Below are positions 27,365 to 37,607 of a stretch of DNA of 64,000 nucleotides, one piece after another; position 1 is the first letter of the stretch; the number at the start of each line of letters is the position of its first letter. The stretch is from positions 119,972 through 183,971 of the forward strand of contig NZ_PPQB01000012.1 in assembly GCF_002902345.1 (NCBI RefSeq), written 5' to 3'. A program made the position numbers and the translations under genes. The notes beneath the pieces were generated by a model, which saw only the letters and a program-made list of their open reading frames with translations, was not told the origin of the DNA and did no database searches. Source of the DNA: Staphylococcus arlettae (lineage in GTDB: Bacteria > Bacillota > Bacilli > Staphylococcales > Staphylococcaceae).

Positions 27365-29623
27365 ATGACTATAAGAAAAGCCACTGTATTAGGTGCAGGA
27401 ACAATGGGTAGCCAACTTGCTGCCTTACTTGTAAATGCGGGATTAAAAGTAAAATTATTAGATATTGTGATAGATGAACAAGAACCAAATAAAATTGCTC
27501 AAAAGGCTTATAACATCATTACAGATAAGAAGAAACCTATGTTATTTGATTTGCAATATGCTTCTAATTTATCAATTGGTAACTTTCAAGATGATTTAGT
27601 CCAAGGTGATGATAGTGATATTTATATTGAGGCAGTCAAAGAAGATATCGACATCAAACACCAAGTATGGAACCAAGTACAACAAATAGCGAAGAACAGT
27701 GCTATTTTTGCTACTAATACATCAGGTATCCCTATAGAGGGTATTGCCAAAGCGTTTGATCAGCAAGCGCGTTCTCGATTTTTAGGACTACACTTCTTTA
27801 ATCCACCACGGATTATGAAATTAGCTGAAATCATTCCGAATCAAGAAACGAGTTCTGAAATTATTACACAAGTCCAACGTTTTGCTGAGGATGTATTAGG
27901 TAAAGGCGTTGTAATTGCTAACGATGTACCAGGATTTGTTGCCAACCGTGTCGGTACACAAACGATGAATGACGTTATGTATCGTGCTGAACAACAAGGA
28001 TTATCCATTACTGACGTTGATGCTCTAACTGGTCAAGCTATCGGACGACCAAAAACTGGGACATATGGTTTAACTGACTTAGTAGGTTTAGATATTGCTG
28101 TAGCTGTAATGCAAGGTTTACGTCAAGACCCTGCAGAACAACCATATTTTAAAGAAGTAAAATTATCACAACAACTATATGAAGCTGGCGCATTAGGTCG
28201 CAAAACAAAACAAGGCTTCTATAAAAAAGAAGGTAAACAACGGTTAGTCTTTGATGCATCAGTTAACGATTACGTTGCCCAATCAACACCGAACTTACCT
28301 ATCTTGGCACAATTCAATAAAGATTTATCTCATAATCTAGATGTTATCTTCAATGCAACAGATGAGGCCGGAACATTTTTATGGGAAACGCTACGTAATA
28401 ATTTTTATTACGCTGCTATCAATGTCCCGAAAGCTGCTCCTGATTTTAAAGACATTGATCGTGCGCTTGTTTGGGGCTTCAATTGGAAAAAAGGACCATT
28501 TCAATTATGGGACTTAATGGGCTTTGACCGTGTCAAATCAAGAATGCGTGATGAATTAGGCACATTGCCCGACTGGATCGAATCATTAAATGGATCGTTT
28601 TATCAACCTCAAGAATCTATTGAGCGTGTCACAGCTATTACTGACCAAATCGAACAAGAATTATGGGATAAAGAAGATTCCAAATTAGCAGTCGTTAACA
28701 CAGACCAATTACTACTTAAATTACAAAGTAAAAATAATATCATTTCAGACGGCTTTGCCGATGATTTAGTAGAAGCTATTGATGTCTTAGAAAATAATGA
28801 CTATAGTAGCATGGTCATTTATGCAGATGGTCATAACTTTAGTGTTGGTGCTAACCTCTACATGATGAAAAAAGCACACGAAGATGGCTTAGTTGATACT
28901 TTAGTTGGTGACGCTGTTGATAAATTACATTATAGTTTCAGTCGCTTAAAACATTCATTAAAACCAGTAGTCACTACTACACAAGGTAAAGTACTGGGTG
29001 GTGGTTGTGAGTTAGTAATGCACTCCCCATTTGTCGTTGCATCAAGTGAAACGTATATCGGTTTAGTAGAAACAGGTGTAGGACTGTTACCAAGTGGTGG
29101 TGGTTTAGCTGAATTAGCAACACGTATCTTGAGCACTGACCATAAAGCTAACGACAAACAAGAAAGTGTATCAAAAGTATTGATGAATGTTGGTTTAGCC
29201 AAAGTAGCTACTAATGCTCATGAAGCTGTACGTTATGGTTATTTAAAACCAACTGATACGATCATCTTGAACACTGACCAACGTGTTGAAGTAGCATTGA
29301 AACGCGCAGCTTATGAAGCACAAACGAACTATATACCAACACCAAAACCAAACTTCATCGCTTTAGGTAAAGACTTTAAAGCATTAGCACAAGGTCAATT
29401 AGACGCACAACGTCTCGGTCATTTTATCAGTGACTACGACTACGAAATTGCCTTAAAAGTAGCCAATATTTTGGCTGGTGGCGATTTACCACGTAACACA
29501 TATGTCAATCAACGCTATTTACAAAAACTAGAAAAACAAGGATTCTTAGAACTACTAAATAATGAAAAAACGTATGATCGTATATCACACATGCTAAAAA
29601 CAGGAAAACCGTTACGTAACTAA
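27365..29623 (+). CDS. fadB: 3-hydroxyacyl-CoA dehydrogenase / enoyl-CoA hydratase FadB
   Basis: A 752-residue bifunctional protein. The N-terminal NAD-binding fold (VLGAGTMGSQLAALLVNAG, residues 8-26) and HFFNPPRIMKLAEIIP belong to the hydroxyacyl-CoA dehydrogenase. The C-terminal part is a crotonase domain (FSVGANLYMM and GKVLGGGCELVMH, the oxyanion hole). The order is dehydrogenase first, then hydratase, the reverse of E. coli FadB. TGGAGG precedes ATG 27365. It lies 29 bases after fadD. Confidence 0.94.
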   Translation: MTIRKATVLGAGTMGSQLAALLVNAGLKVKLLDIVIDEQEPNKIAQKAYNIITDKKKPMLFDLQYASNLSIGNFQDDLVQGDDSDIYIEAVKEDIDIKHQVWNQVQQIAKNSAIFATNTSGIPIEGIAKAFDQQARSRFLGLHFFNPPRIMKLAEIIPNQETSSEIITQVQRFAEDVLGKGVVIANDVPGFVANRVGTQTMNDVMYRAEQQGLSITDVDALTGQAIGRPKTGTYGLTDLVGLDIAVAVMQGLRQDPAEQPYFKEVKLSQQLYEAGALGRKTKQGFYKKEGKQRLVFDASVNDYVAQSTPNLPILAQFNKDLSHNLDVIFNATDEAGTFLWETLRNNFYYAAINVPKAAPDFKDIDRALVWGFNWKKGPFQLWDLMGFDRVKSRMRDELGTLPDWIESLNGSFYQPQESIERVTAITDQIEQELWDKEDSKLAVVNTDQLLLKLQSKNNIISDGFADDLVEAIDVLENNDYSSMVIYADGHNFSVGANLYMMKKAHEDGLVDTLVGDAVDKLHYSFSRLKHSLKPVVTTTQGKVLGGGCELVMHSPFVVASSETYIGLVETGVGLLPSGGGLAELATRILSTDHKANDKQESVSKVLMNVGLAKVATNAHEAVRYGYLKPTDTIILNTDQRVEVALKRAAYEAQTNYIPTPKPNFIALGKDFKALAQGQLDAQRLGHFISDYDYEIALKVANILAGGDLPRNTYVNQRYLQKLEKQGFLELLNNEKTYDRISHMLKTGKPLRN

Positions 29624-29657
29624 TCATTGAAATTGAGTAGAGAGAGGATGAAGTTAA

Positions 29658-30845
29658 ATGCAAGATGCATATATTGTTGCTTATGGACGTTCTGCCGCAA
29701 GTAAAGCTAAAGGTGGCGCATTATTTCATGAAAGACCTGATGAAGTAGCTGCTCAAGTATTAAAGGGAGTATTAGATAGAGTTGATGGCAATTTCACTCC
29801 AGACATGGTAGAAGATGTCATTGTCGGTAACTCTTTCCCTGAAGGTCTACAAGGACAAAACATCGCACGTTCTATTGCCTTACTCGCAGGTATGCCTGAC
29901 AGTGTTCCTGGACAAACTGTCAATCGTTACTGTTCATCTGGACTACAAACGATTGCGTTAGCAGCCAATCAAATTAAAGCTGGCCAAGGTGATATCTTAG
30001 TAGCGGGTGGCATAGAACTAATGAGTGCTGTTCCAATGGGTGGTAATGAACCTACCAACAGCCCATTACTACAAGATGAAGATCGTGGCGTATCGTATCC
30101 TATGGGATTAACAGCTGAAATGGTAGCTGATACGTATCAAGTATCGAGAGCAGATCAAGATGCCTATGCTGTCCAAAGTCATCAACGTGCTTATGAAGCT
30201 CAACAAGCTGGGAAATTTGAAGATGAAATTATCCCTATCGAAGTGAACGATGTGTCATATGACCACAATGGTCCTGTAGTCACTAAAAAACAATTCAAAA
30301 CAGACGAGATGATAAGACCTGATACAAATGCCGAAGCACTGGCACAGTTACGCACTGTCTTTAAGGCTGACGGCACTGTGACGGCAGGTACATCTGCACC
30401 ATTAACTGACGGCTCAGGCTTTGTAGTAGTTATGTCAGGTGACAAAGTTAAAGAATTAGGTGTTACGCCAATTGCTCGTTTTGTCGGCTTTAAAGCTGTT
30501 GGTGTAGATCCAAAATTAATGGGTATTGGACCGGCTTATGCTATACCTGAAGTACTGTCAGCCAATGGCTTAACAATTGATGATATTGACATTACCGAAT
30601 TAAACGAAGCATTTGCATCTCAAACGCTCGCATCCATTCGCGAAACTGGTTTAAACATAGATAAAACCAATGTCAACGGTGGCGCAATTGCCTTAGGACA
30701 TCCTTTAGGTGCTACAGGAGCAATGCTAACTGGACGTTTATTATCAGAAATGAAAAAACAACCACACACACGTTACGGCATGGTCACTATGTGTATCGGT
30801 GTAGGTATGGGTGCTGCCGGTATATTCGAATATATTCGCAATTAA
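29658..30845 (+). CDS. fadA: Acetyl-CoA acyltransferase (thiolase) FadA
   Basis: A 395-residue thiolase that cleaves 3-ketoacyl-CoA. The nucleophile C92 lies in NRYCSSGLQ. NEAFASQ, the His-bearing GGAIALGHPLGATGA and the second cysteine in VTMCIGVGMGAAG complete the active site. GAGAGG precedes ATG 29658. It is last in fadXEDBA and is followed by a clear terminator. Confidence 0.95.
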   Translation: MQDAYIVAYGRSAASKAKGGALFHERPDEVAAQVLKGVLDRVDGNFTPDMVEDVIVGNSFPEGLQGQNIARSIALLAGMPDSVPGQTVNRYCSSGLQTIALAANQIKAGQGDILVAGGIELMSAVPMGGNEPTNSPLLQDEDRGVSYPMGLTAEMVADTYQVSRADQDAYAVQSHQRAYEAQQAGKFEDEIIPIEVNDVSYDHNGPVVTKKQFKTDEMIRPDTNAEALAQLRTVFKADGTVTAGTSAPLTDGSGFVVVMSGDKVKELGVTPIARFVGFKAVGVDPKLMGIGPAYAIPEVLSANGLTIDDIDITELNEAFASQTLASIRETGLNIDKTNVNGGAIALGHPLGATGAMLTGRLLSEMKKQPHTRYGMVTMCIGVGMGAAGIFEYIRN

Positions 30846-30908
30846 TACCTGTTCAATTCTCAAAATAATCTAGTCACAAAACACTTCAAATAAAGATTAT
30901 TTAAATAT

Positions 30909-30952
30909 AAAGACTACCATCAAATCACTTACGGTTGATGGTAGTCTTTTTT
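30909..30952 (+). terminator. Terminator of fadXEDBA
   Basis: AAAGACTACCATCAA (30910-30924) pairs with TTGATGGTAGTCTTT, then TTT. It is about 65 bases after the fadA stop. Confidence 0.85.
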
Positions 30953-31051
30953 GTTATTCGCACTGTTAAAAAAGTAAATAAAATATACATATTTTTTTAT
31001 TTGAATTATTTTTGTTAAACTAAATATTAGTTTAACTTAGGAGGTTTTTTT

Positions 31052-32260
31052 GTGGGAAAAATTTTATTTATCAATCCAGGGTCAGAAGGTCACATCAATC
31101 CAACGATTGAAGTATGTAAGTCGTTGGTAGACCAAGGAGAAGAAGTCGTTTATTATTTAAGCGATATATACGAATCTAAACTAGCTAATACTGGAGTCGA
31201 GATACGTTCGTTACCTATCGATTCAGTGGTCGAATCCTTTACAGCATATGGTAATAATAATGTGTTAGACGTCATCAATGGCGTGTTGAATACTGCCCAT
31301 GTCATGTTACCACGCATTTTAAATGATATTAAACATGAACATTTTGATTATGTAATCTATGATTCTATGTTTGGGTGTGGCTATTTAATTGCTCAAAAAT
31401 TAAATATTCCTGCTATTTCATCCGTTACCACTTTTGCTAAAACGAAGCCATTGTTCGACAATTTTATCACTTCAATTGAAAATCAACTTGATGATTCGGA
31501 AGTTGCACGTTCTAACCAAATATTCCAAAGTTTAAAAACCGATATTGAAACAACATATCAAGTTCAAATACCGTCACGTCATGAAATTATGAATAATCCT
31601 GGTGATTTAAATATTTCTTATATTATGCAAGGATTTCAACACGATGTTGAGCAGTTTAATGCTCAAGAGTTTGTGTTTGCTGGACCGTCAGTACGCACAC
31701 CACAACCTACTGAGTTTATGAATAAGATTAATACTTCACGCCCTGTTATTTATATTTCTCTAGGTACAGTGTTTAACGAAAACATCAGCTTCTTTAATAG
31801 ATGCTTTGCAGCTTTAAAAGATTTAGATGTTACAGTCGTAGTATCAATTGGCACTACAAATAATCTTGCTAATTTTGATGATATACCTAGCAACTTTATT
31901 GTCGAATCATACGTTCCACAAATTGAGTTATTACAATATACAGACTTATTTATCACACATGCTGGGATGAATAGTACGAACGAAGCTATGATGATGGATG
32001 TACCTTTACTGGCTTTTCCACAAAGCGCTGACCAACCAGTCGTCTCACATCAAATTGAACAATTAGGGATCGGCAAAAAACTTGATTCCGCCACTGTAAC
32101 AACTACTGAACTAAAAACAACGGTAACAGAAATGTTAACTAACTTAGACTATTACAAAGCGAATATTGCCAAAATCAAGCAATTACAATCTGCTACGAAA
32201 CCTGGATATCAAGTAGCTGTAGAAGCAATACTTAATTTCAAAAAACAGTATGTACACTAG
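31052..32260 (+). CDS. UDP-dependent glycosyltransferase (GT1, MGT family)
   Basis: A 402-residue GT1 enzyme of the macrolide-glycosyltransferase (MGT/YjiC) type. The N-terminal acceptor half starts ILFINPGSEGHINPT. The C-terminal donor half has the sugar-nucleotide motif FITHAGMNSTNEAMMMDVPLL (about 290-310), with AFPQSADQP after it. Relatives glycosylate small hydrophobic acceptors such as macrolides or flavonoids. The start is GTG 31052 with TAGGAGG upstream. It is monocistronic; the acceptor is unknown. Confidence 0.9.
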   Translation: MGKILFINPGSEGHINPTIEVCKSLVDQGEEVVYYLSDIYESKLANTGVEIRSLPIDSVVESFTAYGNNNVLDVINGVLNTAHVMLPRILNDIKHEHFDYVIYDSMFGCGYLIAQKLNIPAISSVTTFAKTKPLFDNFITSIENQLDDSEVARSNQIFQSLKTDIETTYQVQIPSRHEIMNNPGDLNISYIMQGFQHDVEQFNAQEFVFAGPSVRTPQPTEFMNKINTSRPVIYISLGTVFNENISFFNRCFAALKDLDVTVVVSIGTTNNLANFDDIPSNFIVESYVPQIELLQYTDLFITHAGMNSTNEAMMMDVPLLAFPQSADQPVVSHQIEQLGIGKKLDSATVTTTELKTTVTEMLTNLDYYKANIAKIKQLQSATKPGYQVAVEAILNFKKQYVH

Positions 32261-32292
32261 CTTTGGGACGTATCATATTGCAACAATATATA

Positions 32293-32408
32293 ATTTTGGC
32301 AACGGTTCCTGCGAGAAGCGCACTCGCTGAAGACTACAGGCTGTGGCAGTGCCCGCGGAAAGCGTGCATAAAAAAACTGTCGACAAAGTCAGAAACTTTG
32401 TCGACAGT
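32293..32408. repeat. Dispersed repeat family R2, copy B, with terminator hairpin
   Basis: Shares GAAGACTACAGGCT and GTGCCCGCGGAAAGC with copy A. It ends with a perfect 14-bp stem, ACTGTCGACAAAGT / ACTTTGTCGACAGT (32376-32408). It lies between the convergent ends of the GT1 gene and tagD. Confidence 0.85.
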
Positions 32409-32411
32409 CCG

Positions 32412-32438
32412 AAAGAAGCGATTTCTCGCTTCTTTTTT
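32412..32438. terminator. Terminator hairpin next to tagD
   Basis: AAGAAGCGA and TCGCTTCTT arms around a short loop, followed by TTTTTT on the plus strand. The complementary strand gives a hairpin after tagD, so it may work in both directions. Confidence 0.7.
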
Positions 32439-32453
32439 ATAACTAACGGTAGC

Positions 32454-32843
32454 TTAGTTACCGTATAATTCAGTTTTAATTTGAGTCGTTGAAATACCTT
32501 CTGTACGATTCACATAAATCACTTCACATTGTGATTTCAACTCGTCAAATTCACCTTCCCAGTCGTGACCCATAATAAATAAATCAACATCATATTTATC
32601 TACATCTTTAGTTTTTTGTCCCCAACCATCTTCAGGAATTACTAAATCTACATAACGAATTGATTCTAACATCATCTTACGTTGCTCATAGTTATAATAT
32701 GATTTTTTGTTTTTAATTTTATTAAACTCATCTGTAGATAACGCAACGATTAAATAATCACCGTGCTCTCTAGCTCTTCTCAATAATTCAATATGTCCAT
32801 AATGTAATAAATCATATGTGCCGTAAGTTATTACTCTTTTCAT
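32454..32843 (-). CDS. tagD: Glycerol-3-phosphate cytidylyltransferase TagD
   Basis: A 129-residue nucleotidyltransferase making CDP-glycerol from CTP and glycerol-3-phosphate for wall teichoic acid. It shows TYGTYDLLHYGHIELLRRA with the HxGH signature (HYGH) and the C-terminal RTEGISTTQIK signature. TGGAGG precedes ATG 32843. It sits 62 bases after the tagF-like gene in the same operon, so substrate supply and polymerase are encoded together. Confidence 0.95.
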   Translation of the reverse strand: MKRVITYGTYDLLHYGHIELLRRAREHGDYLIVALSTDEFNKIKNKKSYYNYEQRKMMLESIRYVDLVIPEDGWGQKTKDVDKYDVDLFIMGHDWEGEFDELKSQCEVIYVNRTEGISTTQIKTELYGN

Positions 32844-32905
32844 CGTTTGTTTGCCTCCAGCTATTGTTAGACCATAACTATGTCTAATGTAGTTCGTTTA
32901 TTTAA

Positions 32906-35056
32906 TTAATATTTAATGACATCTGAAATAATTTTAGAACCTTTTCCTTGTTCTAACGAACAGAATTTATCATAAAACGCATCAATTTGTGGTTTGTAAT
33001 CTTCTGCTATTTGATCTAAGTTCTTCAAATCATTTGCTAATTCATAAGGATCTTGATAAATCGGACCTGGTAAATCTTTGTGATAGTCTAAATAGAAACC
33101 ACGTAAATCTTGTCCATATTTATCTAAATCATAAGCAAAGAAAATTTGTGGTTTTTTCAGTACACCATAGTCAAACATAACTGATGAATAATCTGTAATT
33201 AAACAATCAGTAACTAAGTATAATTCTGAAATATCACTGTAGTTTGATACATCAATCGCAAACTCTTCAAAACCACGTAAGTCTAGAGCATTGGAAATAA
33301 GATAGTGCATTCTTAATAACACTACGTACTCATCCCCTAGTTGACGTTGTAAGTTTTCTAAATCTATTTTTAAATCAAATAGATATTTACCTTTTTTCAC
33401 AAACTCATCATCTCTCCATGTTGGAGCATACATTATGACTTTTTTATCATGTGGTAAATTTAAATTTTCTTTGATGTCATTAATATACTGTTCGTCATCC
33501 GCTCTGTTCACTAAGACATCGTTACGAGGGTAACCAATTTCTAAAATTCTATCACTATCCATCCAAAAGGCACTTTCAAAAATTTCAGAAGAATACCTAT
33601 TTGGTGATACTAAATAGTCCCATCTACTAGTTTCTTCTCTGAAGTTACGTTTATAATTCTCAGTTGTCGTTCCTGGCATACGAATAACTTTCATGTCATT
33701 AGCTAAACGTTTTAATGGTGTACCATGCCAAGTTTGTATATACACTTGATTGGGCTTTTTATTTAAATATAATGGCAAGCGTGCATTGGCAACCCAATAT
33801 TTAGCTTTACTATATGCTTCGTAATACGCTTGTGAACCTTTTTTCACTTTCTTCGCTGGACCAGGTATAAATACATTCTTCGGTCGGTTTAATACCCAAA
33901 TGTATTCAAATTCTGGGAAATGATTCATCATATATTCATAAATATATTTAGGGCTATCGCTGTAGCCTTTGCCACCGAAAGATTCAAACACAATGACATT
34001 TGGACGAACGTTTTCTGGACTATCCGTTAACTGATACAACGAACGATTTTTGTTTTTGCGCTTTAAGATAACATTTTTAGCCAAACGTGCATTTTTTCTA
34101 ATTAGGTTAATTTTGTAAGCTTTTTTCTTTTGATTTAATGCTAGTAATAATGATTCTAAAATAAATAATGGTTTTTCGTTTTTAATGATATTAGTTAATA
34201 ATTTGCGTATTACACCAGGAAGTAAAGAGCTATAATTTGCATAACGTTCTTTTGTCTTTCTTGAAGATGGTTCAAATGATTGCATCACTAAGCTCTTCAT
34301 TTTATTCGTAATAAATTTTTTATTGTCTTTATATGGTGCGCGTTTTATAGCATCGTTAAAACTATAAATATAGTCGTTAAAAACAACACCAAACTCTTGT
34401 TTAGACAACGCTGGTTTTAAGAATGGATCATAGATTTCACCTTTGATATAAAATGGGAATCGTGACACTCGTACAAACCAATTTGAATATTTCATATACT
34501 CAAGTAAAAATGACCAATCAATATAAACATCTAAGTCTTCGTTAAAACGTACGTTATGCCCTTTCATGATAGCCGTTTTAAACACTATATTACATGCTGA
34601 ATTTTTACGTAAAAATTGATTGGAATGTGTTTTAGTTTTTAAATATTTTACTTCTACTAAGTTTTGATCAACGTATTGTGGAATATCCAATGTAAACGAA
34701 TGGATTGGCGCAATTAAGGCATCACATTTATTTAACACTTTCAAATAATAAGTTAAAGCATATGATGCTAAATAATCATCGGAATCGACAAAAATGAAAT
34801 ACGGTGAAGTTACTTCTTTTAATGCTATATTTCGTGCGTGCGCATGACCTTTGTTTGTATCTAAATCAATCTCATGACAATTAATATCCCATCCATCTAA
34901 CATAGATGCCACTAGCTCTTTTGACTGATCCGTTGAGCCATCGTTCACTAAAATCAATTCAAAATCTTGCATTCTTTGCTTTTTCAAACTACTTAAACAT
35001 TTAGCAATGTAGTCCTCCGAGTTATAGTAAGTGACTATAACAGATATTTTATTCAT
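32906..35056 (-). CDS. tagF: TagF-like polymerase: GT2 domain fused to CDP-glycerol glycerophosphotransferase
   Basis: A 716-residue bifunctional teichoic-acid enzyme. Residues ~1-230 form a GT-A glycosyltransferase 2 domain (ISVIVTYYNSEDYIAKCL; FVDSDDY as DxD). Residues ~350-710 are a CDP-glycerol glycerophosphotransferase (YIQTWHGTPLKRL; MYAPTWRDDEF; LITDYSSVMFDY). It should build or extend the poly(glycerol phosphate) chain of wall teichoic acid on the membrane. AGAGG precedes ATG 35056. The GT2 half may add sugar to the backbone, which would be inference. Confidence 0.88.
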   Translation of the reverse strand: MNKISVIVTYYNSEDYIAKCLSSLKKQRMQDFELILVNDGSTDQSKELVASMLDGWDINCHEIDLDTNKGHAHARNIALKEVTSPYFIFVDSDDYLASYALTYYLKVLNKCDALIAPIHSFTLDIPQYVDQNLVEVKYLKTKTHSNQFLRKNSACNIVFKTAIMKGHNVRFNEDLDVYIDWSFLLEYMKYSNWFVRVSRFPFYIKGEIYDPFLKPALSKQEFGVVFNDYIYSFNDAIKRAPYKDNKKFITNKMKSLVMQSFEPSSRKTKERYANYSSLLPGVIRKLLTNIIKNEKPLFILESLLLALNQKKKAYKINLIRKNARLAKNVILKRKNKNRSLYQLTDSPENVRPNVIVFESFGGKGYSDSPKYIYEYMMNHFPEFEYIWVLNRPKNVFIPGPAKKVKKGSQAYYEAYSKAKYWVANARLPLYLNKKPNQVYIQTWHGTPLKRLANDMKVIRMPGTTTENYKRNFREETSRWDYLVSPNRYSSEIFESAFWMDSDRILEIGYPRNDVLVNRADDEQYINDIKENLNLPHDKKVIMYAPTWRDDEFVKKGKYLFDLKIDLENLQRQLGDEYVVLLRMHYLISNALDLRGFEEFAIDVSNYSDISELYLVTDCLITDYSSVMFDYGVLKKPQIFFAYDLDKYGQDLRGFYLDYHKDLPGPIYQDPYELANDLKNLDQIAEDYKPQIDAFYDKFCSLEQGKGSKIISDVIKY

Positions 35057-35627
35057 TAATATTACCTCTTTACTTTTATATATATTTACATTAAGTGTTA
35101 AGAATATTTCTTTAGCACTTGGAGTTTATCTGAAAACAATAACATTTAGTATAACAAAAACAAATGCATTTTTTTACAAAAACAAAACATTTTTAATATA
35201 CATTTAATATAATAGTAACAATTTTAGATTTAATAGCAAATAGCGTTGTAACTATCGATACTACTGTGTTCTACAGTATTTTATTTCGTTAATTTTAAGT
35301 AAAACGCCATCTTGCAGTCAACGATTCAGTCATATATCGCTACTGTTGCGCTCACATGTGCATTCCCATATCGTAATTTAGCTATTGACTGCACAATAAA
35401 AATGTACAAGATTAGTTTAAGTTTAATTCGTTATGTTGGGGTTCGACGTCATTTTGAGTTACACTGAAAAAACAATAGTTTTAGTCTGCCTGTTAAAAGT
35501 GAAGACAAAAGGTTTGGCTACTATGACTGACTTTAACTTGATAACTATTTTGTTACACTCAAAATAGTTAGAATTTTCACACAATAGTAAATTCACTAAA
35601 GTGTTAGTAATTTTAGGGGGTATTTTT
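35057..35627. other. Intergenic region between tagF and ilvD
   Basis: 571 bases. The tagF promoter must lie at the left. TGCAGTCAA (35313-35321) and TTGACTGCA (35385-35393) form an inverted repeat around 63 bases. GTTACACT occurs twice (35457-35464, 35552-35559), and TTTTGAG / CTCAAAA lie near these copies in opposite orientation. A CodY-like box is at 35572-35586. I find no T-box motif and no gene; a 62-codon minus-strand frame at 35459-35647 crosses the ilvD start and lacks support. Confidence 0.5.
35572..35586. promoter_or_regulatory. CodY-like box upstream of ilvD
   Basis: AATTTTCACACAATA matches AATTTTCWGAAAATT with three mismatches, 42 bases before ilvD. CodY control of branched-chain amino-acid genes is known in staphylococci. 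Confidence 0.45.
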
Positions 35628-37319
35628 ATGAACAGGGAGAGTAACAATCAGCAAGATTTAAGAATTAAAAGTAAAGTAATCAGTGAAGGTGTCAGTCGTA
35701 CACCGAACCGTTCTTATTTACGTGCGTTAGGTTTTGAAGATGATGACTTTAACAATCCAATGATTGGAGTTGCCAGTACTTGGAGTGAAGTTACACCATG
35801 TAACGTACATATTGATGGCCTCGCACGTGCTGCCAAACGTGGCGTGAGCGAAGCTGGTGCAAATCCACTGATTTTTAATACCATTACTGTATCTGATGGC
35901 ATTTCTATGGGTACTGACGGTATGCGATTCTCATTACCTAGTCGTGAATTGATCGCCGACTCTATTGAATCTGTAGTCAGTGCAGAAAATTTAGACGGCG
36001 TAGTTGCAATTGGCGGCTGTGATAAAAATATGCCGGGTTGTATGATTGGTATTGCACGTTTAAATTTACCAGCTGTATTTGTTTACGGAGGTACTGTATT
36101 ACCAGGGAAATTAGACGGAAAAGACTTAGATGCTGTGTCTGCCTTTGAAGGTGTAGGACAATATAACAATGGAGAAATTGATAAAGCAGCGTTACACAAA
36201 GTAGAGTGTAATGCTTGTCCAGGCGCTGGTGCTTGTGGTGGTATGTTTACCGCAAATACTATGTCGTCAGCAATTGAAGCTATGGGTATGAGTTTACCTG
36301 GCAGTGCATCACACCCAGCAGTATCTGCCGATAAAGCTAAAGATAGCCGTGCAGCAGGCAAGGCTGTTTATCATTTATTAGAACAAGGCATTTATCCAAA
36401 AGACATTATGACTAAAGAAGCTTTCGAAAATGCAATTACTGTTGCTATGGCTTTAGGTGGCTCAACAAATGCAATTTTACATTTACTTGCCATCGCACAT
36501 ACTATGGAAATTGATTTAACATTAGATGATTTTGAAGAAGTACGTAAACGTGTACCTCATATAGCTGATTTACGTCCGAGTGGTAAGTACGTCATGTCAC
36601 ACCTTAACGATGTCGGAGGTATTCCAGCAGTAATGAAGCTACTTCACAAACATGGATTAATTCATGGAGAGTGCTTAACAGTTACTGGTAAAACAGTAGC
36701 AGAAAATCTAGCTGATGCACCCGATTTATCTGATAACAAAGAAATCATTAATTTTGAACAGCCGAAACACCCAACAGGTCCACTAGTAATCCTAAAAGGA
36801 AACTTAGCCCCTGAAGGTGCGGTAGCCAAAATTTCAGGATTAAGTGTTACGTACATTCAAGGTCCAGCTAAAGTCTTTGACACTGAAAATGACGCAACAC
36901 ATGCGATTTTAAATGATCAAATTAAACCTGGCGATATAGTCGTTATTCGGTACGCCGGACCTAAAGGTGGACCAGGTATGCCTGAAATGCTATCCGCTTC
37001 TTCAATTTTAGTTGGTAAAGGGTTAGGTGAATCTGTAGGCTTGTTAACAGACGGCCGTTTTTCTGGAGGCTCTCATGGTTTAGTTATTGGCCACGCTGCA
37101 CCAGAAGCTCAAGTTGGTGGACCTATGGCACTATTAGAAGAAAATGACATTATTACCATTGATGCCGAAAAACGTGAAATTAGCTTCGATGTTTCTGATA
37201 GCGAGTTAGCTGAGCGTAAAGCAAAATGGCAAGCACCAAAATTGAAAGCAACACATGGTACGTTATACAAATATGCAAAATTAGTATCTTCCGCATCTAA
37301 AGGTGCGATAACAGATTAA
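35628..37319 (+). CDS. ilvD: Dihydroxy-acid dehydratase IlvD
   Basis: A 563-residue iron-sulfur dehydratase of isoleucine/valine synthesis, converting 2,3-dihydroxy acids to 2-keto acids. The cluster and metal motifs [13 protein letters not shown] and [19 protein letters not shown] are intact, as is [14 protein letters not shown] near the C terminus. AGGGGG sits just before ATG 35628; a longer frame from 35601 includes no better site. It stands alone: a terminator follows and no ilvB/ilvN/ilvC/leu gene is next to it, unlike the usual ilv-leu operon. Confidence 0.94.
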   Translation: MNRESNNQQDLRIKSKVISEGVSRTPNRSYLRALGFEDDDFNNPMIGVASTWSEVTPCNVHIDGLARAAKRGVSEAGANPLIFNTITVSDGISMGTDGMRFSLPSRELIADSIESVVSAENLDGVVAIGGCDKNMPGCMIGIARLNLPAVFVYGGTVLPGKLDGKDLDAVSAFEGVGQYNNGEIDKAALHKVECNACPGAGACGGMFTANTMSSAIEAMGMSLPGSASHPAVSADKAKDSRAAGKAVYHLLEQGIYPKDIMTKEAFENAITVAMALGGSTNAILHLLAIAHTMEIDLTLDDFEEVRKRVPHIADLRPSGKYVMSHLNDVGGIPAVMKLLHKHGLIHGECLTVTGKTVAENLADAPDLSDNKEIINFEQPKHPTGPLVILKGNLAPEGAVAKISGLSVTYIQGPAKVFDTENDATHAILNDQIKPGDIVVIRYAGPKGGPGMPEMLSASSILVGKGLGESVGLLTDGRFSGGSHGLVIGHAAPEAQVGGPMALLEENDIITIDAEKREISFDVSDSELAERKAKWQAPKLKATHGTLYKYAKLVSSASKGAITD

Positions 37320-37335
37320 TGATTTACAACAGCGT

Positions 37336-37379
37336 ATCTCGCCTCAAAGTCCACACTTTGAGGCGAGATGCTTTTTTAT
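37336..37379 (+). terminator. Terminator of ilvD
   Basis: ATCTCGCCTCAAAGT pairs with ACTTTGAGGCGAGAT over a four-base loop, then GCTTTTTT. Confidence 0.9.
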
Positions 37380-37607
37380 ATTACAATATTCGATGCCTCA
37401 TAATGATAGCGCGCTTGCATTTGGCTATTTTTATACTGATTCCAGTAGCTATTTAATTGAAATTTTTATAGCAACTAAGCGCCTAGCCCACATTGAAAAT
37501 CAGAACTATAGAACTTTCCTAGTAACAATTTAGCTTCACACAACTACTTTAAAACATAGTATACTAATAACATTGTTGATAAAAGACTGTGTAAGGAGTG
37601 CATCACT

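Noticed and set aside
35308-35395. A third dispersed repeat shared with 38690-38760
   Set aside because: Only short AT-rich words match; not enough to call a repeat family.
35057-35627. T-box leader before ilvD
   Set aside because: No AGGGTGGNACCGCG-like antiterminator motif or associated terminator was found.
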